Source of the DNA: Allohahella sp002354735
GTDB lineage: Bacteria > Pseudomonadota > Gammaproteobacteria > Pseudomonadales > Oleiphilaceae
Reading direction: 5' to 3'
Assembly: GCF_047946665.1 (NCBI RefSeq)
Contig: NZ_CP172312.1
Location: 930,001 to 994,000 of the forward strand
DNA: 64,000 nucleotides
Shown piece after piece: positions 9,129 through 18,298 of this stretch (within the stretch, counting starts at the first letter, position 1; every line of letters begins with the position of its first letter). The translations under genes and the position numbers were made by a program. Below the pieces are notes generated by a model. The model was not told the origin of the DNA. It saw only the letters and a program-made list of their open reading frames with translations, and searched no databases.

Positions 9129-10244
9129 ATGCTTGATCAAAAGGACATTAAAGAGGTTTTCAGGACTAATAACTTTGACTTATTACGGCTGTTTGCCGCC
9201 AGTCAAGTCGCCATACTACATGCTATCTTGGTTTTGAAGGTAAGAGTTTCTGAACTCGCACATGAATTTCTATCGATTCTTTTCATGTTTCCGGGTGTTC
9301 CAATATTTTTCTTTGTTAGCGGATATCTAATCAGTAAATCTTACGAAAGTAACTCTAAGATCAATGAATACTGGTCAAATCGGATCCTCAGGCTCTATCC
9401 TGCTTTAATCTTAGCGGTCACTATTTCCTTCGTACTGATATTTGCTAGTGGCTATGCCGGAGAAACTGATGCGACCTTTTTAGATTGGGTTGCTCTTTAT
9501 CTTGCTAAGGTCAGTTTTGTTCAGTTTTATAATCCTGATTTTATGCGGGCATATGGGGACGGTGTCCTAAATGGGAGTCTATGGACGATAACGGTTGAGC
9601 TGCAGTTCTATTTGCTCGTGCCTATAATCTATTCGTTGTTTAATATCAAGTCGGACAGCAGAAATATTAGACTGATATGTTTAATAATCTTATTTTTCGC
9701 ACTGAATAGATTGTTTAGTATGGTGCCCTGGCAAATGCAGGGAGAGTTCCTTTATAAAATTGTTCGTGTGTCGTTCCTGCCTTGGTTTTATATGTTTCTT
9801 GTAGGGGTGTTTTTCCAGAGAAATTTTCTCTTTTTTCACAGTATCCTGGCAGGGAAATTCTGGCTTATTTTTCCGGTATATCTAGCTGTCGGTTATTTCG
9901 CGGTTCAAGAGAACGTTGACTTCGGTAACAATGTCAACCCGTTTTTCTTCTTTATGATGGTCCCGCTTATATTTTCTTTTGCCTATTCTATGCCTACATT
10001 GGCGCAAAGAATTACGCGAGGAAATGATGTGTCATACGGTATATATATCTATCATATGCCAATTATTAACTGCCTCATCTATTTCGGGTTGACTGGCACC
10101 GTGTTTTATGGATTTGTGGCGCTGGCACTAACCTTGATTATTTCGCTTTTGTCATGGTTCCTTCTAGAGCGCAATTGCCTCAAACTCAAGAATCATCCGT
10201 TCAACCCCATTAATCGAAAGCTTAAAGAAGCTCACGCTCGCTAA
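9129..10244 (+). CDS. Acyltransferase 3 family membrane protein
   Basis: The 371-residue protein has about ten membrane helices. Its N-terminal LLRLFAASQVAILHA holds the conserved His of the acyltransferase-3 family, followed by GVPIFFFVSGYLIS and NRILRLYPAL. It probably O-acetylates or otherwise acylates sugars of the polysaccharide made by this operon. It starts 29 bases after the glycosyltransferase stop with a weak ribosome site. The DNA is AT-rich relative to the rest of the window. This family member is less similar to the other two acyltransferases in the window (26771-27859 and 31032-32165) than those are to each other. Confidence 0.87.
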   Translation: MLDQKDIKEVFRTNNFDLLRLFAASQVAILHAILVLKVRVSELAHEFLSILFMFPGVPIFFFVSGYLISKSYESNSKINEYWSNRILRLYPALILAVTISFVLIFASGYAGETDATFLDWVALYLAKVSFVQFYNPDFMRAYGDGVLNGSLWTITVELQFYLLVPIIYSLFNIKSDSRNIRLICLIILFFALNRLFSMVPWQMQGEFLYKIVRVSFLPWFYMFLVGVFFQRNFLFFHSILAGKFWLIFPVYLAVGYFAVQENVDFGNNVNPFFFFMMVPLIFSFAYSMPTLAQRITRGNDVSYGIYIYHMPIINCLIYFGLTGTVFYGFVALALTLIISLLSWFLLERNCLKLKNHPFNPINRKLKEAHAR

Positions 10245-10348
10245 CGAAAGGCCTACATCATGGAACGTCTTGTTACGCGATAGTGTGACCTGGTTTTGGA
10301 GCCCGCTTCGCACTCCGTTTATCATCTGCTTAATCTGGAGTAAAAATT

Positions 10349-11245
10349 ATGCGTTTAATTTGGTCTGCTTTTTCGGTTATCACTACCGCGTTTCTAGCTG
10401 CTTCTCACGCTCAGGCTTGGACAGTCAAAATCGATTGTGAGAATTCTGCTGCCGGCAGTGTCTTACAAGGGGCTGGCGGCTTCAACGATGCTGCGAGCAA
10501 AACAGTTGTGTCTACTACAAACGTCGTTAGTGGCCGACACTCTTGTGCGTCAACAATCCGGAAGGACACGACCGGTTGGGCCGAATTCGGGGGGCGAAAA
10601 GTACTTCCCGGCAAGCTTGTCAAAGGCGATAGCGTGTGGGTCAAAATTGACCTCTTTCTTCCGAAAGACTTCGATTTCAACTCCTATAGCGCGGGAAATC
10701 GTCTTAAATTCATGCGTTTTCATACAAAGAGTGACGCCCCTGCTGAGTTCTGTAAAGGGAAGAATGAGGGCTACGTAGATTGGTTAATCTATCCTACCTA
10801 TAAAATCTTCGGCGACGCCGGTTTTGGTATTATTCAAGAGTGTCAGCAAATGTGGCGTGAGTTCGGGAGCTACTCCGGCGGCGTCCATATGAAGACTGGA
10901 GAGTGGCAGACTTACGAAATGCATGTGGTCTTCGACAATATACCGTGGAGTAAGGGCGGAGAAGGGCTGATCAGGGTTTGGCGCAATGATAAGCTAATCA
11001 CCGAAATAACTGACATTACAACATTGCGTACCGCTACCAGTTGGTCTGATGCTTTTTTGTTATTTACCTATTGGAATGGTAATTCTCCTAAGACCCAGAC
11101 ACTCTATTTTGATGACTTGATCATCACGAATGAAAAACCATCGGCGCGGGATGGTAAGGGAAACCCCAGGATTGGCCAAGGAGCAATAAGCTCTCGATCC
11201 GTGACTACTGGGCCTAGCGCACCTGAGAATCTGAGATTAGAGTAA
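10349..11245 (+). CDS. Secreted jelly-roll protein, polysaccharide-lyase-like
   Basis: This 298-residue protein has a clean signal peptide (1-23, ending SHAQA). The body reads as a beta-jelly-roll with DSVWVKIDLFLPKDF, EWQTYEMHVVFD, GEGLIRVWRNDKLI and a closing LYFDDLIITNE. The order resembles the heparinase I/polysaccharide lyase superfamily. It also shares this layout with the C-terminal halves of the two large proteins at 18516-20633 and 21088-23202. It may trim the exopolysaccharide made by the neighbouring genes, but I cannot identify catalytic residues with confidence. GGAG precedes the ATG. It follows the operon after a 104-base gap that may hold its own promoter. Confidence 0.72.
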   Translation: MRLIWSAFSVITTAFLAASHAQAWTVKIDCENSAAGSVLQGAGGFNDAASKTVVSTTNVVSGRHSCASTIRKDTTGWAEFGGRKVLPGKLVKGDSVWVKIDLFLPKDFDFNSYSAGNRLKFMRFHTKSDAPAEFCKGKNEGYVDWLIYPTYKIFGDAGFGIIQECQQMWREFGSYSGGVHMKTGEWQTYEMHVVFDNIPWSKGGEGLIRVWRNDKLITEITDITTLRTATSWSDAFLLFTYWNGNSPKTQTLYFDDLIITNEKPSARDGKGNPRIGQGAISSRSVTTGPSAPENLRLE

Positions 11246-11291
11246 TCGCGCTTTGCTACCATTGATCACTTCTTCTGATTAGCTAACTCCG

Positions 11292-12221
11292 TCATCGCTT
11301 TTTAAGTGGTGACAGAAATCTACTCATAAAGTACACGAAGTACAGGAAAGTGTTGGTAAGCCTTACGGTTATAGGTGCTTTTGGAAATTTTTTATTGGCT
11401 ATGAGAAAGTTGCCGATAAACAGCAAGGAACAGGATACCAACAACGGTGTCACAGACATCTTTATTGCCGTGCCTATTACTCCGGAGATTAGTAGTAGGC
11501 CTTGTAAGCACGCGATTTTAGCTACGTTCGAGCTTAGAAAGCTTTTAAAACTCTGGATGTCGCCTATCCCATGCCACATTTCTCGCTTGGCAAATTGCAG
11601 CAGCGATTTAGGGTAGCCCTCATGGTGGACTTTGAAAGCAGGGTCAAGAATCACCTCACACTGCGCTTTCTTTGCTCTGTTGCTGAAGTCTACATCTTCG
11701 CCAGTTACTAGCTCATCGTTAAAGCCATCGATTGAATGTAATACGTCTTTATTGGTTATCAAGTTTGCGCTATTTATGTAGGTGCGCGTCGAGGTGTCCA
11801 TATATAGAAACCAATTCTTTTCAATGAGCCCAGGGTTCTCTGAAATCGAAACTGTCGCACCAGTTACCATTTTCGCTTGAGATAGCTGCGGTAGCGTATC
11901 GGCGAACTTGTCTCTCCACTGCTCCGTCAGCAAGACATCGGCATCGAGGAAGACTACAACATCGGTCTTAGCAGACGCCCATCCGATGTTTCTTGCCCTT
12001 GCCACTGTAACCTTATCCGGTAATCGTATGAGTTCAATATCGCCAGCTTTTGTTGCAATCTCGGCTGTTGTGTCTGTCGAAGCATTGTCAACAACGATAA
12101 CCTCAAATTGAGGAATGTCGGATAGAAGATGAAAAAGACGCGTCAGCGTTTTGCCAATAAACTTTTCCTCATTGAAAGCTGGAATGACAATGCTAAAAAC
12201 TGGTGGTGAAAGCGAATTCAT
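11292..12221 (-). CDS. Glycosyltransferase family 2, membrane-associated
   Basis: The 309-residue GT-A enzyme has an N-terminal SIVIPAFNEE strand, DNASTDTT and the metal-binding FLDADVLL (DXD). The acceptor-site TGEDVDF is followed by two hydrophobic segments near the C-terminus (about 235-290) that anchor it to the inner membrane. It is expected to transfer a sugar from a nucleotide donor to a membrane-bound acceptor. It is on the same strand as, and 71 bases after, the deacetylase gene, so the two likely form a small operon. Confidence 0.86.
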   Translation of the reverse strand: MNSLSPPVFSIVIPAFNEEKFIGKTLTRLFHLLSDIPQFEVIVVDNASTDTTAEIATKAGDIELIRLPDKVTVARARNIGWASAKTDVVVFLDADVLLTEQWRDKFADTLPQLSQAKMVTGATVSISENPGLIEKNWFLYMDTSTRTYINSANLITNKDVLHSIDGFNDELVTGEDVDFSNRAKKAQCEVILDPAFKVHHEGYPKSLLQFAKREMWHGIGDIQSFKSFLSSNVAKIACLQGLLLISGVIGTAIKMSVTPLLVSCSLLFIGNFLIANKKFPKAPITVRLTNTFLYFVYFMSRFLSPLKKR

Positions 12222-12292
12222 TTTAGGTCCCGTCAGTGGTCCATCATCTACGAAAGCTAGCTTTTAGGCGGTGCGTGTGCGAAGTCAGAATC

Positions 12293-13087
12293 TCAGGGAC
12301 GTTTTGAGTAGTTTTTGAGATCGACGATGAAATGTTCTGGCTTCGTTTGCCAAGGGGATATCGGAACCCTGGAGAGGTGAAACGGGTCGCTATCCTTTTT
12401 AACTAAGCCACCGTGACATGAAAGGCAGCAGCGAAAATTCGAAGATTTCACCAGGCCTCTCGTTTCCTCTGTGATATTATTTTCGCCGCCGTACGGATAC
12501 GCAAATAAATCGACCGTGCTTTTCAGAATAGCCTCTATATCCCTCTTGGACTGGGTTATTTCAACGCTAGCGTCCGAAAGGGAAACGCTCCCTAAGTCGG
12601 CATGGGAAACTGTATGAGCGCCAATGGAAAAGCTCTCCGCGAATAGCTGCTTCAATTCCACCCAACTCATCCATTCTGGCTTCGGCGATGCCTCGTTATC
12701 CCACCACGCAGTATTGGAGTTATCGATGAAGCCTGTAGTGACAAAGAAGGTTGCCGGAAGTCCCAATTGCTTGAGTAGCGGTGCAGCATTGAGAAAATTA
12801 TCTCTGTAGCCGTCATCAAACGTTATAACGAGCTTACCTTCCACAGATTTGCCAGCTTCAACCGAAGTGATGAGCTCGGGCAACGCGACTACGTCAAAAT
12901 TTTGTTTGAAAAATCGGCAGAAGTTAGAAAATTTCCGCGTAGAGCATGTGAGGCCATCTCTAAGATCGTTGTTAACTCTATGAAATGCGACGATGACAGC
13001 CGTTTCTGCTTGTATTTTTCTAAGCTGTCCTCCTGCGAGAAGGCTATGACCATAGACTCCTCTGAGCGAACGCTTAAGGCTGCCCAT
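12293..13087 (-). CDS. NodB-type polysaccharide deacetylase
   Basis: Catalytic motifs of carbohydrate esterase family 4 are clear: TFDDGYRDN (Asp91-Asp92), HTVSH (His158 and His162, metal ligands) and AYPYG, with positions counted from the start chosen here. I use ATG 13087 because the protein then begins MGSLKRSLRGVYGHSLL, an N-terminus typical of deacetylases in exopolysaccharide loci. A longer frame from 13219 adds 44 unrelated residues. The enzyme removes N-acetyl groups from glycan, probably at the membrane or in the periplasm. It is followed by a glycosyltransferase gene on the same strand. Confidence 0.85.
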   Translation of the reverse strand: MGSLKRSLRGVYGHSLLAGGQLRKIQAETAVIVAFHRVNNDLRDGLTCSTRKFSNFCRFFKQNFDVVALPELITSVEAGKSVEGKLVITFDDGYRDNFLNAAPLLKQLGLPATFFVTTGFIDNSNTAWWDNEASPKPEWMSWVELKQLFAESFSIGAHTVSHADLGSVSLSDASVEITQSKRDIEAILKSTVDLFAYPYGGENNITEETRGLVKSSNFRCCLSCHGGLVKKDSDPFHLSRVPISPWQTKPEHFIVDLKNYSKRP

Positions 13088-13219
13088 CACCTCGAATTTC
13101 CCTGAGCCACCCGACCAGGTCATAAAAAACTGCCAGCTGAGGGAGTTGCATTCGCGATATTTAAATTCAAATTTCAAGCTTCCAGGTGGTGTTGGTGCGT
13201 ACTGCCCATTGCTAGCCAA

Positions 13220-13653
13220 TAGTAGATGCGATGGGTTCTAGGTGACCCTTGCAGTAGCGAGAAGGTATCCCGTCACGCTACGAGTTACTGGTCCAGACGA
13301 CAGCCAGGCAGGCCGTACTTTTAATTTTGAAGTTCTCTTCAACGGAAGTATAGCTTCTAAAGAGAGTTTCTCCGCCTACTCGTGTGGTTGGTGCAGTCTA
13401 ACGGTCGGCTTCGGAGTCCTCAAGCTTCGTCTGACAACCCCGAGTTGCTTCATGCGACCGCGGAGCTCAAATTGGCAAAGCCTTGGCACCGAGGAATAAA
13501 GGGGCAGGCACTGTCGGAACTTGCCAGATAGGCTGGCTTACTGCGAGCTGGAAGTTGCCACATAGGTCTCGGGACGTTTCGTTGTACAGAACATAATTCT
13601 TCCTAAGCCGATGGCGCTAAACGAAAGCAACGTCCATGGGACATGCAGCTAAT
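13220..13653. other. Gene-free stretch
   Basis: I see no convincing gene here. An 85-codon open frame at 13242-13499 has no ribosome site, a random composition and no recognisable motif. The region separates two minus-strand genes. Confidence 0.5.
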
Positions 13654-13694
13654 GATTAGCGAAGACAGCACCGTAGGTGCGGCCTTCGCTAATC
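13654..13694. repeat. Compound inverted repeat downstream of exported-protein gene
   Basis: Outer arms GATTAGCGAAG (13654-13664) and CTTCGCTAATC (13684-13694) are perfect 11-bp complements. An inner stem GCACC/GGTGC closes on a 3-base loop. It lies 18 bases beyond the stop of the minus-strand gene at 13712, but no T-run follows on that strand, so it is a hairpin rather than a canonical terminator. Confidence 0.7.
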
Positions 13695-13711
13695 TTAAAA
13701 ACGCGAGTTGA

Positions 13712-14284
13712 CTAGAGGGCGGTTCTTCCTTTCTGTCTAAGCGCCAAACCTACCAGCCCCAATCCAAGCAGGGGAAGTGTCGAGCCCAACGGCACCTCCT
13801 GTGCTGTGCTGTCGAAGAAGGTGATGGTGGATGTTGCAACAAGGCGCTCAAAAGTATCTCCACCACCACATTCGTCGGATGGAAAACTACAGCCCGGTGT
13901 CGTAAAGCCTACTGCGCTCACCGAATACCAGAATTCGTACGGAGCACCCAGCTCAATCGCCGAAAAATATTCGTCGATTTTATCGAATCTGACAAAATTT
14001 CCGTCCTCGTCTGTAATTCGAGTCAACAGAATAGCCTCCAGAGCGCTCGCGGCAAACATATCTCCTGTGCTCCCGACCCTTAACTCCGGCCCCTCCAGAA
14101 AAGACGTCAGGTCTACTTGGTACTCATTCGGCGCTAATGTTACCTCCCCAGCGAAGTCGAAACCGTTAGCGTAGCTAGCCGAGATATCGAACATAGCTGA
14201 ATCTTGGACGGTGATCGTTGCTGCAGAAGCATGGATCGAGCAAACAGTAGTAATAGCAGCTGTAAGTATTCGAAATCTTTTCAT
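13712..14284 (-). CDS. Exported sorting-tail protein, family member 1
   Basis: The start at 14284 is preceded by AGGAG at good spacing, so I prefer it to the upstream ATG at 14332. The 190-residue product has a signal peptide (MKRFRILTAAITT...HASA), a mature domain beginning ITVQDSAMFDIS, and a tail VPLGSTLPLLGLGLVGLALRQKG. The tail is PEP-CTERM-like without the PEP triplet. The same pattern (a strand containing FDI near the mature start, a FFDS strand, then VPxG, a hydrophobic helix and a basic end) recurs at 25081-25687, 25826-26419 and, less exactly, 28872-29489, which defines a paralogous family in this window. Function is unknown; a cell-surface or matrix location is likely. Confidence 0.8.
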   Translation of the reverse strand: MKRFRILTAAITTVCSIHASAATITVQDSAMFDISASYANGFDFAGEVTLAPNEYQVDLTSFLEGPELRVGSTGDMFAASALEAILLTRITDEDGNFVRFDKIDEYFSAIELGAPYEFWYSVSAVGFTTPGCSFPSDECGGGDTFERLVATSTITFFDSTAQEVPLGSTLPLLGLGLVGLALRQKGRTAL

Positions 14285-14541
14285 AGTTAATCTCCTGAAA
14301 GGGTTGAACGTTTGCAGAGAGGCGTTGCGCAAGACTCGGCAAGAATGCTAATGAGGCTTCCTCTTTCACACTGGCCGAGTACGCATGCCCGAACGGTCCA
14401 GATCTCCATTTAGGGGTCTCTCAAACTAGTCAATAGATGATCTACGGCATCCTTTTAGCGTGGATCAGGTGTTCCAGAATGAAGCAGCCAGCGTATATTG
14501 AAAATAGGTATATGAATCATAAACAGTTTATCGTATACGCC
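14285..14541. other. Intergenic region upstream of exported-protein gene
   Basis: This holds the ribosome site of the minus-strand gene and presumably its promoter; I cannot point to specific -10/-35 boxes. It ends at the IS66 target duplication. Confidence 0.4.
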
Positions 14542-14626
14542 TTAGCAGAGTAAGCGTTCAGTCTGCCACGTCATTCCCGCCAACTGTTTGAGCGCCTAAC
14601 CTCCAGTCTTTTCCAGGAGGTACACA

Positions 14627-14920
14627 ATGTCCAGAGGCGCCCACCGAAGTCCCGCGCAGTGGCGTAGTATTCTGCAAGAGCACGACGCCAGCTCACTGAG
14701 CACCAGTGAGTTCTGCAAACGTCACAAAGTCTCGAGCCAATCACTCTACCGCTGGCGGAAGCTGCTCGAGGCTGAGTCGGTCCCGGCTCAGCCCATGTTT
14801 GCACCGATCCAGCCGGCTATGGAGCCACTGCCAGCGGATCAGTCAACTGATGGACACTGCCACTTGCGCATCAATCTCGGTCGCTGGCTCAGTTTCGAGC
14901 TGGCGGTGCCGCTCACGTGA
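14627..14920 (+). CDS. tnpA: IS66 accessory protein TnpA
   Basis: The 97-residue product has a helix-turn-helix region (STSEFCKRHKVSSQSLYRWRK) of the IS66 TnpA/transposase-8-like family. CAGGAGG-type sequence precedes the ATG. It overlaps the tnpB start by 4 bases (ATGA-type GTGA at 14917-14920), as usual for IS66 operons. Confidence 0.88.
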   Translation: MSRGAHRSPAQWRSILQEHDASSLSTSEFCKRHKVSSQSLYRWRKLLEAESVPAQPMFAPIQPAMEPLPADQSTDGHCHLRINLGRWLSFELAVPLT

Positions 14921-15246
14921 TCAGCAGTCGACCGCAGCTCTGGCTCTGCCTGCAGCCCGCCGACATGCGCCGCCAGTTCGACGGTCTAGCGGCCATGGTC
15001 AAACAGCAGATGGGCATGAACCCGCTGTCCGGTCATGGCTTTGTCTTCGTCAACAAGCGCCAGACCATGATGAAGGTGCTGTACTTCGATCCCGGCGGCT
15101 ACTGCCTGTGGAGCAAGCGGCTCGAGCAGGGTCAGTTTGCTGTCCGCAGCATCGCTGGACAGGTCGCAGTCGAGCTCAGCCAGACGGGGTTCCAGGCCAT
15201 TCTGGATGGGCTTGAGATGACCATCACAAAGCGCCGGAAACGCTAG
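14917..15246 (+). CDS. tnpB: IS66 Orf2-like protein TnpB
   Basis: The 109-residue protein contains the IS66 Orf2 signature (LCLQPADMRRQFDGL, then NKRQTMMKVLYFD and GGYCLWSKRLEQG). It is required with TnpA and TnpC for IS66 transposition, though its exact activity is unknown. It starts inside the end of tnpA, probably at the GTG at 14917. Confidence 0.9.
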   Translation: MISSRPQLWLCLQPADMRRQFDGLAAMVKQQMGMNPLSGHGFVFVNKRQTMMKVLYFDPGGYCLWSKRLEQGQFAVRSIAGQVAVELSQTGFQAILDGLEMTITKRRKR

Positions 15247-16692
15247 CAGAAACAACCGATCGCGGCCTGAGCCGTGGTATAATCCACGCCAGTTTCAACA
15301 CTGGAATCAGTCTCTTGTCTGCAGCCAAATCACCTTCACAGCTTGCCGCCCTGCGCGAACAGAACGCGCTGCAGGCCGAGCTGATCAAGACGCTGCAGGC
15401 CAGTAATGCCCAGCTGCAGGCCAGCTACGATCAGATCCGCCAGCAGCTCGACTGGTTCAACCGCCAGCTCTTCGGCGAGAAGTCCGAAAAGCGATTGAAC
15501 GTCGATCCGGCGGTTCAGCCGAGTCTCTTCGAAGGCCTCGTCACTGACACGCCAGCCCCCATGTTGCCACCCAAGGTCATTGCAGAGCACACCAGAAAGC
15601 AGAAGCTTCGTAATGGCTGCGTGACCGATACCGGCCTGCGCTTCGACGACAGTGTCCCGGTCATCGACATCATCACCAAAATACCTGAACTCACCGGCCC
15701 TAACGCCCATGAGTACGAGATCATCCGCTACGAGGACAGCTGCAAGCTGGCCCAGCGCCCTGGGGCGTATACCATCGTGCGAACACGCCGCCCGGTCGTC
15801 AAACACAAGCCGACACAGACCCTGAAGACAGCGCCAGCACCGGATGCGATCCTTGATCGCAGCATTGCCGACGTCAGCTTCCTGGCTGGACTCCTGATCG
15901 ACAAGTTCCGCTACCACCTGCCGCTGTATCGTCAGCATCAGCGCCTGGCTGACTCTGGTATCACGCTGGCACGCAGTACCCTGACCAGCCTGTCTTCCAG
16001 AGCGATCAAGCTGCTCACACCGATTGCTGAAGCGCAGTTCAGACACGTGCTGCAGAGTAAGGTACTGGCGATCGACGAGACACCAGTCAAGGCCGGGCGG
16101 AAAACCAAAGGCAAACTGAACACAGGCTACTTCTGGCCGCTCTATGGCGACGCCGACGAAGTCTCGTTCCGCTATTGTTCATCACGCTCCGGCAAGCATC
16201 TGACGCAGTTGCTCGATGGCTTCAGCGGCACCTTGCTGACCGACGGCTATGAGGCCTACGAGCGCTATGCCAATGCCAAGGACGACATCACGCACAGCCA
16301 GTGCTGGGCGCATACGCGCCGCTACTTTGAAAAAGCACAGGCCTACGAGCCAGCACGTGCCGCTGAAGCGTTGCAAATCATCGGCGCACTCTACGAGAAC
16401 GAGCGAGTCATCCGCGACAAGGCACTGACTGGCGCTTCGAAACAGGCCTATCGAATCGAACACAGCAAGCCGGTGGTCGACACCTTCTGGCAGTGGTGCG
16501 ATTACGAACTGCAAAACCCGGAGCTTGCACCACCGCTGGGCAAAGCACTGCAGTACGCCCTGAACAGGAGGGGCTCGCTAGAGATCTTCCTGGGCGAGCC
16601 CGACGTGGCGGTCGACACTAATTGTAATCCCCCCAGATTTTAACGGGACTTTTGAGTAGAGCGTTTTATGATGAGAACATCAGGAGCGATCT

Positions 16693-16959
16693 ATGAAGAA
16701 ATCACGTTTTACCGACAGCCAGATCATGGCGATTTTGAAGCAACACGAGAACGGCGTATCAGTCGCTGAGCTGGCTCGAGAGCACGGCTGTAGCACAGCC
16801 ATGATCTACCAGTGGCGCAGCAAGTTCGGCGGCATGGACGCCTCACTGATGAAGCGCATGAAGGAGCTCGAGGCGGAGAATGCTCGGCTCAAGAAGATGT
16901 ATGCCGAGGAGCGCATCAAGGCCGAGATCCGTAAGGAAGCCCTCGAGGGAAAGTTGTAA
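16693..16959 (+). CDS. IS3-family OrfA, helix-turn-helix protein
   Basis: The 88-residue product has the transposase-8 helix-turn-helix (FTDSQIMAILKQHENGVSVAELAREHGCSTAMIYQW in pattern) followed by a leucine-zipper-like helix. AGGAG lies upstream of the ATG. The end of the gene (GGGAAAG before the TTG TAA stop) is a plausible -1 slippage site, since the -1 frame reads on into OrfB without a stop. Confidence 0.9.
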   Translation: MKKSRFTDSQIMAILKQHENGVSVAELAREHGCSTAMIYQWRSKFGGMDASLMKRMKELEAENARLKKMYAEERIKAEIRKEALEGKL

Positions 16960-16979
16960 GGCCATCTCAGCGACGAGAG

Positions 16980-17777
16980 ATGGCCAGAGCGGCCGTGGAG
17001 AAACACGGTCTGTCGATTCGCCTGTCTTGTGAATGCCTGAGCATCAGCGAGACCTGCTACCGCTATAGGAGTCGGCTGTCCGGTGAAAATGCTCAGATCG
17101 AAGAGTGGTTGCTGCGGCTGACTGATACGCACCGCCGCTGGGGCTTTGGCCTGTGCTATTTCTACTTGCGTAACGTCAAAGGCTATCGATGGAATCACAA
17201 GCGCGTGTACCGTATTTACCGGGAGTTAGAGCTGAATCTGCGCATAAAACCCAGACGTCGTCTCAAGCGAGAGAAGCCTGATGCGCTGAGCGTCCCAACT
17301 GCGCCGAACCAGGTCTGGTCGATCGACTTCATGAGCGACACGCTGATTGATGGCCGAAAGCTGCGAACGCTGAACGTGATTGACGACTACAACCGCGAGG
17401 GTTTGGCAGTGGATGTGGACCTGTCGATGCCGAGTGCTCGCGTCATACGGTCGCTGGAGCAGATCATCGAGTGGCGCGGCAAGCCCGCTGCGATTCGGTG
17501 TGATAATGGGCCCGAACTGCTGTCGGGGCCGCTGGTGGCCTGGGCGAACAAGCAGCAAATCACGATGCTTTACATACAGCCGGGTAAGCCAACACAGAAC
17601 GCTTACGTCGAGCGCTTCAACAGGACGGCTCGACACGAATGGCTGGACTTGAATCTCTTCGAGTCGGTTGAGCAGGCCCAACTACTGGCTACGCAATGGC
17701 TCTGGATTTACAACAACGAACGACCAAACACAGCTATTGGCGGCGTGCCGCCGCGCTGGCTGTTGAAGGCAGCTTAG
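16980..17777 (+). CDS. IS3-family OrfB, DDE integrase-type transposase
   Basis: The 265-residue OrfB carries the rve integrase core: WSIDFMSDTL (first Asp), RCDNGPE (second Asp) and the Glu region AYVERFNRT, followed by NNERPNTAIGG. Its frame is open upstream of the ATG through KVVRPSQRRE, continuous with OrfA by a -1 shift. The functional transposase is therefore likely an OrfAB fusion made by programmed frameshifting, as known for IS3 elements. Confidence 0.92.
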   Translation: MARAAVEKHGLSIRLSCECLSISETCYRYRSRLSGENAQIEEWLLRLTDTHRRWGFGLCYFYLRNVKGYRWNHKRVYRIYRELELNLRIKPRRRLKREKPDALSVPTAPNQVWSIDFMSDTLIDGRKLRTLNVIDDYNREGLAVDVDLSMPSARVIRSLEQIIEWRGKPAAIRCDNGPELLSGPLVAWANKQQITMLYIQPGKPTQNAYVERFNRTARHEWLDLNLFESVEQAQLLATQWLWIYNNERPNTAIGGVPPRWLLKAA

Positions 17778-18227
17778 GCTCTATGAAAAAGCCCGGTTAA
17801 AAATGGGGGGATTACATAATCATCTGGAGCGGGCACTGCGCACGTTCCCCATGGGCAAGAAAAACTGGTTGTTCTGCTGGAGCGAAGACGGTGCTGCGGA
17901 CACCGCAGCGATCCAGAGCCTAATCGTGACCTGCCGCCTGCACGATATCGATCTCTACACCTATCTGGTGGATGTCCTTCAGTGTGTCAGCGAGCATCCG
18001 AATACGGATGTGATTGCTCTGACACCGAGGCTGTGGAAGCATACGTTTGGTAAGAATCCAGCGCGCTCTGTCGTGGATATTATGGTGTCAACTACGTCGT
18101 AGTCTGAGCGGTTACTTAGCAGACGCTGCGCCCACTTGACCTGTGTTCTGTCGGCGCCAGTGAAGTTTAGTAGTCTGTTTGCAGCATCTAACGAAATTAG
18201 TGTCGGCATGTCGGGGAATCCTACTTG

Positions 18228-18258
18228 CCCAGATGTTTGATTCGAGCAAACATCTGGG
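18228..18258. repeat. Perfect 12-bp inverted repeat with 7-base loop
   Basis: CCCAGATGTTTG (18228-18239) and CAAACATCTGGG (18247-18258) are exact complements around ATTCGAG. It lies in a decayed region just downstream of the IS66 element. There is no T-run, so it is not a typical terminator. Confidence 0.75.
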
Positions 18259-18298
18259 ATTAATTGTGATCTATTCGGGCAGTGTTTGCTGTAAATCG

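Larger units (their letters stand above)
16623..17816 (+). mobile_element. IS3-family (IS407-like) insertion sequence nested in IS66 tnpC
   Basis: The 1194-bp element has terminal inverted repeats: the left end begins TGTAATCCCCCCA and the right end read inward begins TGTAATCCCCCCA, continuing with close matches (TTTTAACGGG versus TTTAACCGGG). A 4-bp duplication TAAT flanks it at 16619-16622 and 17817-17820, which suits the IS407 subgroup. It carries orfA and orfB in a -1 frame relation. Both frames look intact, so the element may still be active. Confidence 0.93.
15315..18102 (+). pseudogene. tnpC: IS66 transposase TnpC, split by a nested IS3-type insertion
   Basis: The two halves are 15315-16622 and 17821-18102. 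The 5' half has the leucine-rich coiled-coil start, a zinc-ribbon/linker region and most of the DDE catalytic domain (IDETPVK, LTDGYEAYERYA, QCWAHTRRYFEKA). The 3' half continues with HLERALRTFPMGKKNWLFCWSE, the standard IS66 C-terminus. Removing the IS3-type element and one copy of the TAAT duplication restores VDTNHLERALR in frame. Without that precise loss the transposase is broken. Confidence 0.92.
14550..18115 (+). mobile_element. IS66-family insertion sequence, interrupted by an IS3-family element
   Basis: The left end begins GTAAGCGTTCAGTCT and the right end, read inward, begins GTAACCGCTCAGACT; GTAA ends of this kind are characteristic of IS66 elements. Exact 8-bp target duplications TTAGCAGA flank it at 14542-14549 and 18116-18123, matching the known 8-bp duplication of IS66. 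It carries tnpA, tnpB and tnpC. The tnpC gene is split by a nested IS3-type element at 16623-17816, so this copy cannot move on its own. Perfect duplications suggest the insertion is not ancient. Confidence 0.93.

Noticed and set aside
13242..13499. 85-codon plus-strand open frame
   Set aside because: No ribosome site, no recognisable motif and random composition; antisense of nothing conserved.
15336..16046. Long antisense frame over IS66 tnpC
   Set aside because: High-GC coding DNA gives long antisense frames; no domain and no start signal.
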